Shown: positions 36,245 through 45,098, counted from the first letter of the stretch. The stretch: DNA of 64,000 nucleotides from Bacillota bacterium (GCA_023409265.1 JAEYHZ010000014.1:558001-622000), one strand, 5' to 3'. Numbers and translations: made by a program. Notes: a model not told the origin generated them from the sequence alone.

Positions 36245-37049
36245 TTGGTCTTTTCCCCCCGGAAATCAGGACATTTATTTTATTAACAAGTTGAGGCAGC
36301 TCTTCAATAGTCTCAATGGTAAAATCTGCTCCGGCCATCATAAATCCATCTCTTGCCCGGTTAATTGCACCCTGTCTTTCTGTCTCATAAACTGCTTTAT
36401 ACTCATCCTGGCTAAGACCCAGCTGAGAGCTTCCGACGATAACACCTACCGACCATACCCCGGCGTTACAGCCTTCCTCAATATCTGCGACGGTATCTCC
36501 GACTTTTATTGTTTTCCATGGGGCTGTTATACCGAGAGCTTCCATATTTCTGAAAATCATATAGGGAAAAGGTCTTCCAATGGAAGCTGTATCATCCGGA
36601 GTAATAACAAAATCAGGTGCATAGCCTTTTTCCCTAGCAGAAGGAACCACAATATTCATCATGATGTTTGTATAACCCGTGGTTGAGCCGATTTTCAGCC
36701 CCATATTCCTTAATGCAGACACAGTATTCAATACTTGGGGCAAGGGATCTGTATATTCCTTCAAAGTAGCCAACAGCAATGGTTCAAAGTTTTTGTACAA
36801 ACGGTCGACATCATTTTCTTCAAAGGCCTTTCCATGCTTATCTTCCCACAGTTGGCTGATCCTCGCCATCTGAAGCATTGCTCTTATATGGTCTCTTTTT
36901 TGCATGCCCATGGGTATTCTGGCTTCATCCATGGTGACCTCAATTCCGGCTTGCCTGAATATTTCCAGGAAAGCATTAACCGGTGCAAAACAGCCAAAAT
37001 CCACCGTCGTCCCTGCCCAGTCAAAAATAACACCTTCAATTTTATCCAT
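36231..37049 (-). CDS. phnX: Phosphonoacetaldehyde hydrolase (phosphonatase)
   Basis: 272 residues, usual length for PhnX. HAD fold with the nucleophile motif FDWAGTTVD (D10), the cap Schiff-base lysine in GMQKRDHIR (K51), and the acidic motif KVGDTVADIEEG. It cleaves the carbon-phosphorus bond of phosphonoacetaldehyde to acetaldehyde and phosphate. This is the second step after PhnW and also the step after PbfA. AGGTGA precedes the ATG; 43 bases separate it from phnW. Confidence 0.96.
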   Translation of the reverse strand: MDKIEGVIFDWAGTTVDFGCFAPVNAFLEIFRQAGIEVTMDEARIPMGMQKRDHIRAMLQMARISQLWEDKHGKAFEENDVDRLYKNFEPLLLATLKEYTDPLPQVLNTVSALRNMGLKIGSTTGYTNIMMNIVVPSAREKGYAPDFVITPDDTASIGRPFPYMIFRNMEALGITAPWKTIKVGDTVADIEEGCNAGVWSVGVIVGSSQLGLSQDEYKAVYETERQGAINRARDGFMMAGADFTIETIEELPQLVNKINVLISGGKRPNAWR

Positions 37050-37092
37050 AAATTCACCTCGCGTGAGCGTTACACATATTTTTCAAACTTTA

Positions 37093-38196
37093 CTAAAGAC
37101 ATTCAGAGAGCACAGAAATCAACCGTTTAATATCTTCCTGGTAAATATCCCCGATATTACCTATACGAAAAGTTTCAGCCTTTGATATCTTGCCGGGATA
37201 TAATACAAATCCCTTTTGCTTTGCCTTACCATAAAATGCCTTAAAGTCAAAATTGCTGTCTGGATACAAAAATGACGTTATAATAGGTGACTGCAATTCT
37301 TCGGGAAGCAAAGTCTTGAATCCTAGTGAATGCATTCCATCTACCAGCAGACGGTGATTCTCCTTATAGCGAAGGTGACGTGCTTCCACGCCTCCTTCCT
37401 GTTCCAATTCGTTTAACGCCTGGTAGAAAGCACGTACAACATGAGTCGGTGAAGTATACCGCCATTTTCCCGAAGGCTCCATCTGTTCCCACTGACCGGC
37501 CAGATCCAGCACCAGGGATCTGGCATACCCTTTGCTTTTCAAAAGCTGATCCTTTCCTGCAATTACAAAGGAAAAGCCGGGAACCCCCTGAATACACTTG
37601 TTGGAGGAACTGATCAGATAATCAATCTTAAGGCAGGAGATATCCAATGGAATCCCTCCGAAAGAACTCATTGCATCGACAATAAGAATTTTCTTATACT
37701 TTTTCACAAGTCCGGCGATACTCTCAAGAGGGTTCAAAATTCCTGTAGTAGTCTCACAATGGACAACTGCTGCATGAGTAATATCCCCGTCGTTTTTGAG
37801 AATCCGCTCCATCTCGTTCAGGTCCGGTATCTCGGTTTCGTCACAGGCAAGACCGACGTAATTTATCTTTAACCTTTGGGCCATCTGTATCATACGTTGG
37901 CCGTAGGCTCCATTGGAAATGATCAATACTTTTCCGCCTTCAGGAACAGCTGTACCCAGACAAGCCTCAACTCCAAAGGAACCACTTCCCTGCATAAGTA
38001 CTGAAGTATATCCATCATTATCTCTTGCAGCAAGCTTTACCAGGCGGCAGCGGATATTTTGCACTATTTCAACATTGTAGTCATCATCCCATGTGCACCA
38101 ATCCTGAAGCATTGCATTCCGGACACCCTTTGAGGTTGAAAGAGGCCCCGGTGTCAGGAGAAGATAAGGATTATCCGGTATATTATTCTGAAGCAT
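37093..38196 (-). CDS. phnW: 2-aminoethylphosphonate:pyruvate transaminase
   Basis: 367 residues of fold-type I, class V PLP transaminase. The N-terminus LLLTPGPLSTS, D174 in IVDAMSSFGG and PLP lysine K200 in LISSSNKCIQGVPG are as in PhnW. It transfers the amino group of AEP to pyruvate, giving phosphonoacetaldehyde and alanine. The ATG at 38196 has GAGGAGG upstream; the longer reading to 38271 is unsupported and basic. It overlaps the permease gene by 14 bases. Confidence 0.95.
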   Translation of the reverse strand: MLQNNIPDNPYLLLTPGPLSTSKGVRNAMLQDWCTWDDDYNVEIVQNIRCRLVKLAARDNDGYTSVLMQGSGSFGVEACLGTAVPEGGKVLIISNGAYGQRMIQMAQRLKINYVGLACDETEIPDLNEMERILKNDGDITHAAVVHCETTTGILNPLESIAGLVKKYKKILIVDAMSSFGGIPLDISCLKIDYLISSSNKCIQGVPGFSFVIAGKDQLLKSKGYARSLVLDLAGQWEQMEPSGKWRYTSPTHVVRAFYQALNELEQEGGVEARHLRYKENHRLLVDGMHSLGFKTLLPEELQSPIITSFLYPDSNFDFKAFYGKAKQKGFVLYPGKISKAETFRIGNIGDIYQEDIKRLISVLSECL

Positions 38197-39877
38197 TTGA
38201 CAATACCTCCTCTTTTTTCTTTTTTTGTTTTTCATAAAAATACATGTACATTTCATAAATACTTCTGACAATCAGATTAACTATCAGGATCAACAGACTC
38301 ATAGCTGCTGCCTGAGCAATATCTCCCGCTTCCTCCATATGGGTGATTGCAATCGAGGCCACCTTGAAATTGGCGGAATATAGAAATACAACCGCTGAAA
38401 CAGTCACCATGGCATTGACGAAATAAAAGATGAAAATTTCCAGAATTGCAGGAAGCGACATGGGTACAGTAACCTTTAGAAACACTTTCCATCCTGGTAT
38501 TCTCATGCTTTCCGCGATACTTTCATATTCCTTGTCCAGTTTTTTCAATGCCCCTGCTGCAGTAACATAAGGAACGGAGTAAAAATGGACAATGTTAGCC
38601 AAAACCAGAATGACCACAGTACCATACAAAAAATTCAGCGGATTATCTTTTGAATTAAAGAAGAAAATAAATGACAGTCCGATAACCATACCGGGAAGTG
38701 CAATAGGAACCACCGAAAACAGCCTGCCTATTTTTTTTATGCTACTCATGCCTTTTACCTTTTCAATCAAGTAGGTATAGACAAATACAAAAACGGTACC
38801 GAAAACGGCAGTCAGAAGACTCATAACGATTGAATTTGCAAAGCTTTGAATTCCTCCGGTTGATTGACTGAAGTTAAAATGTTCAAGGGTGAAGCTCTTT
38901 TCATAGGGATAGTATTTCATAAATGCATCCATTACAAGGGCACTGATTAAAATTATGAAAAATGCAGCTATCAGGAAGCATACTGAAAAAAATATCCCAT
39001 CTCTGAATTTATTTATTTTTACCTTCAATTCTATTGCTTTTGTACTGATTTCACTGTAGTTTTTTGAACTCAAAGCCCTATCGACCACAAAAGTGAAAAC
39101 AGCGGGGATCAAGAGCAAAGTACTGACTACTGCTCCCATATTAAAGTTGAATTGTCCTGCTACCTGCTTGTACAGGTCGGTGGCTAAAACGTTGTAATTG
39201 CCTCCTATAACCTTGGGCGCTCCGAAATCTGTAAATGCCAGCGTAAAACATACAAACAGTGAATTAATAAGGGTATATTTTATTTCCGGTACCGTTATTC
39301 TCAAAAACCTGGTCAATGCACTGCATCCCATTGAATCAGCCGCCTCATAAAGCCGACCGTCGGCGTAAAACAACGTTACATAAAACATCAGAAATGATTG
39401 AGGAAAGGTATAAATGATTTCAGATAAAACAATCCCTGTTCTACCGTATAATTCAATAACCAGCCCCAGTTGGGTCAGTACCCCCTGCTTGCCGAAAAGG
39501 ACAATCAGTCCGATACCGTGAACAACGGTAGGAACAAAAATAGGGAATAGTGCTAGATATCTGAAAAATCTTTTCAATTTTATATTGGTTCTCTTCAGTG
39601 CATAGGCATAGGTAAAGCCAAGTATTGTGCTGGCAACAGCTGTTGTCAGCGAAATATTCAATGTGTTGAGGATGGAATGAGATAAAGCCGGCTGAGAAAA
39701 GTATTTAAAATAATTATCAAAGCCCGCAAAACCGCCGCTGCTGTTTTGAAAAGCCTTTATAAACAAACTCAATAACGGAAGGAGCATCCCTGCCAAAAAG
39801 ACACAAGTCATGACAAGCATTATAATAAGTTGAGCGGGCTTTCCAAGATAGAATTTTCGATTATTGTTTTGTATCAT
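38183..39877 (-). CDS. AEP ABC transporter permease, two permease domains fused
   Basis: 564 residues with about twelve membrane helices in two homologous halves (~1-270 and ~300-550), each ending in an ATPase-contact loop (ADSMGCSALTRFLRITVPEI and AESMRIPGWKVFLKVTVPMS). This is the fused architecture of putative 2-aminoethylphosphonate permeases, equivalent to PhnU plus PhnV. It is coupled to the ATPase gene by a TGATG overlap and to phnW at its other end. AEP is the predicted substrate from context; the family also includes iron and thiamine permeases. Confidence 0.88.
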   Translation of the reverse strand: MIQNNNRKFYLGKPAQLIIMLVMTCVFLAGMLLPLLSLFIKAFQNSSGGFAGFDNYFKYFSQPALSHSILNTLNISLTTAVASTILGFTYAYALKRTNIKLKRFFRYLALFPIFVPTVVHGIGLIVLFGKQGVLTQLGLVIELYGRTGIVLSEIIYTFPQSFLMFYVTLFYADGRLYEAADSMGCSALTRFLRITVPEIKYTLINSLFVCFTLAFTDFGAPKVIGGNYNVLATDLYKQVAGQFNFNMGAVVSTLLLIPAVFTFVVDRALSSKNYSEISTKAIELKVKINKFRDGIFFSVCFLIAAFFIILISALVMDAFMKYYPYEKSFTLEHFNFSQSTGGIQSFANSIVMSLLTAVFGTVFVFVYTYLIEKVKGMSSIKKIGRLFSVVPIALPGMVIGLSFIFFFNSKDNPLNFLYGTVVILVLANIVHFYSVPYVTAAGALKKLDKEYESIAESMRIPGWKVFLKVTVPMSLPAILEIFIFYFVNAMVTVSAVVFLYSANFKVASIAITHMEEAGDIAQAAAMSLLILIVNLIVRSIYEMYMYFYEKQKKKKEEVLSNASE

Positions 39878-40878
39878 CAGACCGCCTCTTGCACATCTGC
39901 ATATTTTATCAAATGCCTGTCGGCGATTCTTAAATAAACAGTATCATCTTCCTTTAACTCCAATGCTTTTGCCTTTTCCGCAGGAAGGTCCACACAAATT
40001 TCGCAATTATTATTTAGCTTGCTGTGAACTCTGATCATGGCACCTTTAAACTCTAAAAAACTCACCTTTCCAGTCCAATAGCTATCGTGGAGTTCATTTC
40101 TTTTAGTCAATTCGATATTTTCCGGCCGGATGCCGAAAGTACCGCTATTATTTTCATAAAAATTCATCGTTCCAATAAAGTTGGCGACAAAAGAATTGGC
40201 CGGTTTTTCATATATGATTCTTGGGGGTCCTACCTGTTCAATAACCGCATTATTCATAACAATGATTCTGTCTGCCATGGTCAAAGCCTCTTCCTGATCA
40301 TGGGTAACCATAATGGTTGTAATTCCAAGTTCCCTCTGAATTTTGCGGATCTCCAGTCTAAGCTTTGAACGAACCTTTGCATCTAATGCAGATAACGGCT
40401 CATCAAGCAGAAGATACCCCGGAGACAGTGCAATGGCCCGGGCCAAGGCTGTTCTTTGCTGCTGCCCTCCCGAAAGCTGGGCTGGGTATTTATTTTTATG
40501 CTCAAGTAAATCGACAAGTGCCAGAATCTCCAAGGCTTTTTCCCTTTGCTTTTCCTTTTTCACTTTTTTTTGCTCGGATAATCCAAAAAGGATATTTTGT
40601 TCCACTGTCATATTCGGAAACAATGCATAGGATTGAAAAACGATACCGAAATTCCGTTTTGAAGGAGGCAGCATGGTATAATCTTTGTCATCAATAATCA
40701 CTTTACCCTTATCCGGCATTTCCAGTCCTGCAATAATCCTCAGGAGTGTAGTTTTTCCGCACCCTGACGGCCCAAGAATACAAACCATCTCGCCCTTCTC
40801 AATTTCTGCGCTGACACCTTTAAGTGCTGCCTTTCCGCCAAACTGTTTGCATATATTTTCAACCTTCAAATAGCTCAT
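39877..40878 (-). CDS. AEP ABC transporter ATP-binding protein (PhnT-like)
   Basis: 333 residues. Walker A GPSGCGKTT (36-44), Q-loop, signature LSGGQQQR, Walker B YLLLDEPLSALD and the H-loop VTHDQEEA are all intact. A C-terminal TOBE-like regulatory domain follows (~240-333). The ATG at 40878 has AGGTGA upstream; a GTG three codons earlier overlaps that site and is rejected. It powers the adjacent fused permease with the binding protein encoded upstream. Confidence 0.92.
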   Translation of the reverse strand: MSYLKVENICKQFGGKAALKGVSAEIEKGEMVCILGPSGCGKTTLLRIIAGLEMPDKGKVIIDDKDYTMLPPSKRNFGIVFQSYALFPNMTVEQNILFGLSEQKKVKKEKQREKALEILALVDLLEHKNKYPAQLSGGQQQRTALARAIALSPGYLLLDEPLSALDAKVRSKLRLEIRKIQRELGITTIMVTHDQEEALTMADRIIVMNNAVIEQVGPPRIIYEKPANSFVANFIGTMNFYENNSGTFGIRPENIELTKRNELHDSYWTGKVSFLEFKGAMIRVHSKLNNNCEICVDLPAEKAKALELKEDDTVYLRIADRHLIKYADVQEAV

Positions 40879-40917
40879 ATGTATCACCTCTTATGCCCAA
40901 GAAAATACCATACCAGG

Positions 40918-40949
40918 ACCAATGCAGCATCTGCGCCGGCTGCATTGGT
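40918..40949 (-). terminator. Intercistronic hairpin between binding-protein and ATPase genes
   Basis: An 11-bp perfect stem (40918-40928 with 40939-40949) with a 10-base loop lies in the 84-base gap. Only a weak T-rich stretch follows, so it probably causes partial termination or 3'-end protection, giving more binding protein than transporter. Confidence 0.5.
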
Positions 40950-40962
40950 TTCCTTATGCAGA

Positions 40963-42024
40963 TTATTCTTTTGGAGCTGATTTTGAATCGTACTTCTCCA
41001 TCCATTTTTTAAGGATGTTGTCCCTGTTTTCAGCTGCCCACGAGAAATCATTGTCTATCAGCTGATCAACCGGGTTAAAGGTAAAGCCCTCGTATTTCCC
41101 GCCTTCACCTGTTGCGATGATTGGATAATTTACTTTGTACAGTTTCATCGCATCATCTGATATTGCCCAATCCAGGAATGTCTTTGCTGCAGGCTTGATC
41201 TCGTCTTTTTTCATCAGTGCGTTGGCTTCGAGATCCCAACCGGAACCTTCTTTCGGGAAAATCACTTCTACAGGGGCACCTTTTGACTTCTGGCTGATAC
41301 CGGCATATCCAAAGCTGATTCCGACTGCGGCTTCACCTGCTGCAGCCATTTTTGCCGGTTTTGAACCGGAATGTACGTACTGCGAAATATTGCCATGGAG
41401 CTTATCAAGGTATTCCCAACCTTTTTCACTATCTTTTCCATTAAGCTGAAGTAATGCCGAAACCGTTAAAAATCCCGTACCTGATGAATTGGGATTGGAC
41501 ATGACGATATGCCCCTTAAATTCTGGCTTGAGCAGGTCATCATATGATTTTACATCAGGTAATCCTAATTTTTTTGCCTCAACAGTATTAACCACTATAG
41601 CCGTTTCCCAAGCATCTATCCCAACCCAGGTCGGAACCTTTTTATCTGATTTAAATTTGGGAAGAATTCTTTCAACTCCAGCAGGAGCATAGGACTCCAA
41701 CATTCCCTGATTATCAAGGACCATCATTGATGATGCTGCTGTTCCCCACACAAGATCTGCCTGAGTATTATCCTTTTCTGCAAGGAGTTTGGCCGTTATG
41801 GTGCCTGTAGATTCTCTGACAATATTGACCTTTATATCGGGGTATTTTTTATTGAATGCTGCCAGGTATTCAGTAACCTGCTCATCTTCAAGTGCCGTAT
41901 AAACAGTGACATCACCTTTTGCAGGATCTGCCGAGGCCTGCTGTTGTCCACATCCGGCAAGGCTTCCTATGGAGCCTGTAAATAATAATGCGGACACTAT
42001 GTACGATAAAACTTTCCTTTTCAT
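40963..42024 (-). CDS. AEP-binding lipoprotein (PhnS-like)
   Basis: 353 residues, lipobox LAGC (Cys25), and an iron/AEP-type periplasmic binding fold with DVTVYTALEDEQVTEYLAAF at the start and DLVWGTAASSMMV. First gene of the AEP operon. GGAGG precedes the ATG. The family includes Fe(III) and 2-aminoethylphosphonate binders; the phnW-phnX neighbours decide for AEP. Its 5' leader contains the 42068-42342 element. Confidence 0.88.
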   Translation of the reverse strand: MKRKVLSYIVSALLFTGSIGSLAGCGQQQASADPAKGDVTVYTALEDEQVTEYLAAFNKKYPDIKVNIVRESTGTITAKLLAEKDNTQADLVWGTAASSMMVLDNQGMLESYAPAGVERILPKFKSDKKVPTWVGIDAWETAIVVNTVEAKKLGLPDVKSYDDLLKPEFKGHIVMSNPNSSGTGFLTVSALLQLNGKDSEKGWEYLDKLHGNISQYVHSGSKPAKMAAAGEAAVGISFGYAGISQKSKGAPVEVIFPKEGSGWDLEANALMKKDEIKPAAKTFLDWAISDDAMKLYKVNYPIIATGEGGKYEGFTFNPVDQLIDNDFSWAAENRDNILKKWMEKYDSKSAPKE

Positions 42025-42067
42025 TTCATTACCTCCATTTAATTTTCAAAGTTAACTACCGGTAATT

Positions 42068-42342
42068 TACCCTCTATTGACAAGGTACAACACGCCTCAC
42101 ACCGGCTATTTTGCCACTTTTCCTTGTTGTCGTCCTTGCTTTGCGTCAGCAAGACTGCGTCCATCCGCCTCGAAAATCGCCAAAATATCTCGGTGTGAGG
42201 TCGGTGATTTTTGAGCGAGTGAATTTGGCTTGCGACAAGGCGAAGAGGCGAAGAAAGGCTTTGTGCCTTTCAAGCGGCTTCAACGCAGCCGCAGGGCAAA
42301 TTCGCCACTCAAAAACGTATTGTACATTGTTAATAGAGGGTA
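42068..42342. mobile_element. 275-bp MITE-like element with 27-bp terminal inverted repeats
   Basis: 42068-42094 and the reverse complement of 42316-42342 agree at 24 of 27 positions and start TACCCTCTATT. The interior has further inverted segments, for example TTTTTGAG and AATTTG near 42207-42228 against 42297-42316, so the transcript would fold strongly. It codes for nothing. The interior is GC-richer than the flanks. A TA dinucleotide at each end may be the duplicated target. It lies in the predicted 5' leader of the phn operon. Confidence 0.72.
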
Positions 42343-42349
42343 TAGATTC

Positions 42350-42355
42350 ATTATA
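42350..42355 (-). promoter_or_regulatory. Candidate -10 box of the phn operon
   Basis: A perfect TATAAT on the minus strand. No -35 with ideal spacing is evident upstream, which would fit an activator- or repressor-controlled promoter. If used, the element at 42068-42342 is transcribed as leader RNA. Confidence 0.4.
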
Positions 42356-42411
42356 CAACCTCAAGCATCAATTCATATTAACGAAAGGTTAATAGTTTGT
42401 TAATTGATTAC

Positions 42412-42428
42412 TATATTGTTACAATATA
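42412..42428. promoter_or_regulatory. Palindromic operator candidate for the DeoR-type regulator
   Basis: TATATTG, 3 bases, CAATATA: perfect 7-bp arms. It lies between the divergent phn -10 box and the regulator start, where an autoregulating DeoR repressor would bind. Confidence 0.45.
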
Positions 42429-42554
42429 TTGACTAACTTTTCGCAACAATATTAGCAATTTAGTCATAATCTTTAAAGTATTTCCTTGAATATAGTAAAT
42501 ATTTGTGATAAATTCTTTATACAACCATTCAAACAATTCTGAAAGGATGACCAT

Positions 42555-43319
42555 ATGCTACCAAGCGAAAGACAAAAAAAATTGTTGGAATTGCTTTCCG
42601 CAAAAGACATTGTCACTATTCCCGAGTTTATTGCAGAGTTTGATGTGTCCATAGAAACAGTCCGAAGAGATCTGTCAATTTTAGAGAAGCAGGGAAAAAT
42701 AGAAAAGGTATATGGAGGAGCTAAAATTAAAGATACCTCTTTTGCCGAACCAGCAATGGAGAAGCGTATGGTTAGCAAGCTTTTGCAAAAAGAACAGATC
42801 GGCAAAAAATGTTGTGAGTTCATCAATGATGGAGATTGTATTTTCATTGACAGTGGGACCACTCCGTATTATATTTCAAAATTTCTTTTAAATAAAAAAA
42901 ATCTGACCGTCATCACTAATTCAATTCCTGTAGTAAATGAGTTAATGAATACAGATTTTGATATTATTATTGTTGGAGGTATGATTCGTCAAAGTGAACG
43001 ATCTGTTGTCACTTATGATTACCTCTTTGATTTCAGCGTCCTGAGCATTCAGAAAAGCTTCCTCTGCGCCGGCGGTATTACTGCCCACAACGGCATTTCC
43101 GACTATAATATGCAGGAAGTAGTTACGAGAAAGATGATAATTGAAAGATCAAAAGAGATATTTGTAGCCGCCGACAGCAGCAAATTTGGCATGGATGTAA
43201 CCCTGGGGGTGGCTCCTATTTCCAGAATCGACTACATAATTACCGACCAGGGTCTGAATAAAAGTTTGGCAGCAGATTTTAATAAATTTAAAGGTAAGTT
43301 GATTTTAGCCGGAGAATAA
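42555..43319 (+). CDS. DeoR-family transcriptional regulator
   Basis: 254 residues. An N-terminal helix-turn-helix (~5-56, IPEFIAEFDVSIETVRRDLS) is followed by a DeoR-type effector domain (~75-235) with DGDCIFIDSGTT and the C-terminal FVAADSSKFG. Family members repress nearby catabolic operons and are released by phosphorylated sugars or similar ligands. It is divergent from the phn operon, so it is the likely local regulator. AAGGATG precedes the ATG, and a strong terminator follows. Confidence 0.92.
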   Translation: MLPSERQKKLLELLSAKDIVTIPEFIAEFDVSIETVRRDLSILEKQGKIEKVYGGAKIKDTSFAEPAMEKRMVSKLLQKEQIGKKCCEFINDGDCIFIDSGTTPYYISKFLLNKKNLTVITNSIPVVNELMNTDFDIIIVGGMIRQSERSVVTYDYLFDFSVLSIQKSFLCAGGITAHNGISDYNMQEVVTRKMIIERSKEIFVAADSSKFGMDVTLGVAPISRIDYIITDQGLNKSLAADFNKFKGKLILAGE

Positions 43320-43327
43320 AAAAAAGT

Positions 43328-43359
43328 TGGGCTGCTCTGTATATGATAAGAGCAGCCCA
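43328..43359. terminator. Bidirectional terminator, DeoR gene / arabinofuranosidase gene
   Basis: A perfect 11-bp stem (43328-43338 with 43349-43359), 10-base loop, A-run on the left and T-run on the right. It serves both convergent genes. Confidence 0.88.
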
Positions 43360-43364
43360 TTTTC

Positions 43365-44873
43365 TTATTTTACCTTTCTAAGTCTTATAACGTTCCAGGA
43401 AAGCTTACTGAGATCAGCTTTGACTTTTCCATCTTCCACAGCTGCATTACCGTTTGAGTTGGGGACTACGTTATTAGGGTTTTCCTTTGTATTTACCGCC
43501 TTTACATCATTATGTTCAAGAACAATATGTTCAACAACTTCAAATTGTCCGAAACCATTGAGTTCCACATCAAGAGTGATATTCTCTTCCAGGTTTTTAT
43601 TCACTGCAAAAATAGTGATTTCATTCTTATCTTCACTGATAACTGCAGTTGCATCTATATAAGGTACATCGGTGAAGTCTTTTGTATCGTGCAGTGGCGA
43701 TTTTACTATGGGGTTTAAAACAGTTCCTCGTCCAAATACAGAAGCGTGCAGGTATGGATAGTAAATAGTCTGCTTCCATGCAGCTCCATTGTTTTCTGTC
43801 ATTATAGGTGCGATAACATTAACAAGCTGCGCAAGACACGCCATCTTCACTCTGTCAGCATTCTTCAAAAGTGTTATCAGCATGCTTCCAACCAATAACG
43901 CATCTTCAAAATTGTATTTATCTTCAAGCTGGTTAGGTGCTATTGACCATCTTTCAATTTCCTTGTCTGCCTCATTTGAATGGAACCAAACATTCCATTC
44001 ATCAAAGGAAAGGTTGATTTTCTTCTTGCTGCGCTTCTTTGCTTTCACATAATCACAGGTTGATATGATTGACTTAATGAAGGCATCCATATCCATTGAT
44101 CTTGCAAGGAAATTGGCTGTATCATTGTCACGGTTGCCGTAATAAGTATGCAGTGAAATATAATCCACGTGCTCATAAGTATGTTCCAGAACTGTTGCCT
44201 CCCATTGTGCAAAGGTAGGCATGGCACTGTTTGAGCTTCCGCATGCAACTAATTCAATTGTCGGATCAACCCATTTCATAACCTTTGCTGTTTCACAAGC
44301 CAGTCTGCCGTATTCTTCGGCTGTCTTTGCACAGATCTGCCAGGGTCCGTCCATTTCATTACCAAGGCACCAGGTCTTGATATTGTGGGGCTGGGCGTAG
44401 CCATGTGATTTCCTTAATTCGCTCCAGTAGGTTCCTCCGGGATGATTGCAGTATTCCACAAGATTTCTTGCAGCATCGGCTCCTCTTGTTCCAAGGTTGA
44501 CAGCCATCATTACTTCGGTACCTACTTCCTTAGCCCAGGTAAAGAACTCATTTGTACCAACCTCATTTGTTTCAGTTGTCATCCATGCCAATTCTGTACG
44601 TCTTGGTCTTCTGTCAACAGGTCCGACGCCATCTTCCCAGTTATATCCGGATACAAAATTTCCTCCCGGATATCTCACTATCGGAACCTGAAGTTCCCTG
44701 ATCATATCTGCAACATCCTTACGGAAGCCATATTTGTCAGCTGTAGGATGTCCGGGCTCATATATGCCTCCATATACTGCTCTTCCCAAATGTTCTATAA
44801 AAGAACCATATATTCTTTTATCTACTTCACCGATAATATAATCCTTATTAAGGATCATTTTTGCATTATTCAT
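43365..44873 (-). CDS. GH51 alpha-L-arabinofuranosidase, cytoplasmic
   Basis: 502 residues, typical of bacterial AbfA. The barrel has FIEHLGRAVYGGIYEPGH, VRYPGGNFVSGYNWEDG, acid/base E173 in WCLGNEMDGPWQ and nucleophile E292 in LSFDEWNVW. A C-terminal beta-sandwich ends the protein. No signal peptide: it removes arabinose from imported arabino-oligosaccharides, complementing the galactan system. GGAG precedes the ATG at 44873; the longer in-frame start at 44921 lies before it and is not used. The divergent HTH regulator is its probable controller. Confidence 0.95.
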   Translation of the reverse strand: MNNAKMILNKDYIIGEVDKRIYGSFIEHLGRAVYGGIYEPGHPTADKYGFRKDVADMIRELQVPIVRYPGGNFVSGYNWEDGVGPVDRRPRRTELAWMTTETNEVGTNEFFTWAKEVGTEVMMAVNLGTRGADAARNLVEYCNHPGGTYWSELRKSHGYAQPHNIKTWCLGNEMDGPWQICAKTAEEYGRLACETAKVMKWVDPTIELVACGSSNSAMPTFAQWEATVLEHTYEHVDYISLHTYYGNRDNDTANFLARSMDMDAFIKSIISTCDYVKAKKRSKKKINLSFDEWNVWFHSNEADKEIERWSIAPNQLEDKYNFEDALLVGSMLITLLKNADRVKMACLAQLVNVIAPIMTENNGAAWKQTIYYPYLHASVFGRGTVLNPIVKSPLHDTKDFTDVPYIDATAVISEDKNEITIFAVNKNLEENITLDVELNGFGQFEVVEHIVLEHNDVKAVNTKENPNNVVPNSNGNAAVEDGKVKADLSKLSWNVIRLRKVK

Positions 44874-45098
44874 TAAAATCTCCTCACTTATTAATATTTT
44901 TATTAAGTTAATAACCCACATGTTAATAACTATATGATATCGTGCATTATTTATGCTGTCAATACACTTCTTTTCATTGTGTACTTAATAATTTATTAAC
45001 TTTAAAAGTAAATGCAGGTCTTTTATTAATATTTTTATTTACAAACCACATTTACTAATTTATACTTGTATTAATTCTAGTGTTGGAGGTTTGTTCTA
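44874..45098. promoter_or_regulatory. Operator-like AT-rich repeat array between arabinofuranosidase and regulator
   Basis: A perfect 17-bp direct repeat lies at 44888-44904 and 45023-45039, each followed within ~12 bases by CCACAT. Near-palindromes built from TTAATAA boxes occur at 44888-44914 and 44983-44999. Arrays like this in a divergent gap suggest the HTH protein binds several sites and controls both genes. No clear consensus promoter was distinguished from the AT-rich background. Confidence 0.5.

Larger units (their letters stand above)
42025..42554. other. Divergent intergenic region phn operon / DeoR regulator
   Basis: 530 bases without a gene. Most of it is the inverted-repeat element 42068-42342. 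On the minus strand a TATAAT at 42355-42350 lies directly outside the element and would start transcription into it. A 17-bp palindrome at 42412-42428 lies between this and the regulator gene. Confidence 0.6.

Noticed and set aside
42146..42364. Small frame inside the inverted-repeat element
   Set aside because: It reads through terminal and internal inverted repeats and has no ribosome binding site.
43365..44921. Longer start for the GH51 gene
   Set aside because: The 16 extra codons lie upstream of the ribosome binding site and add a sequence unlike the family N-terminus.
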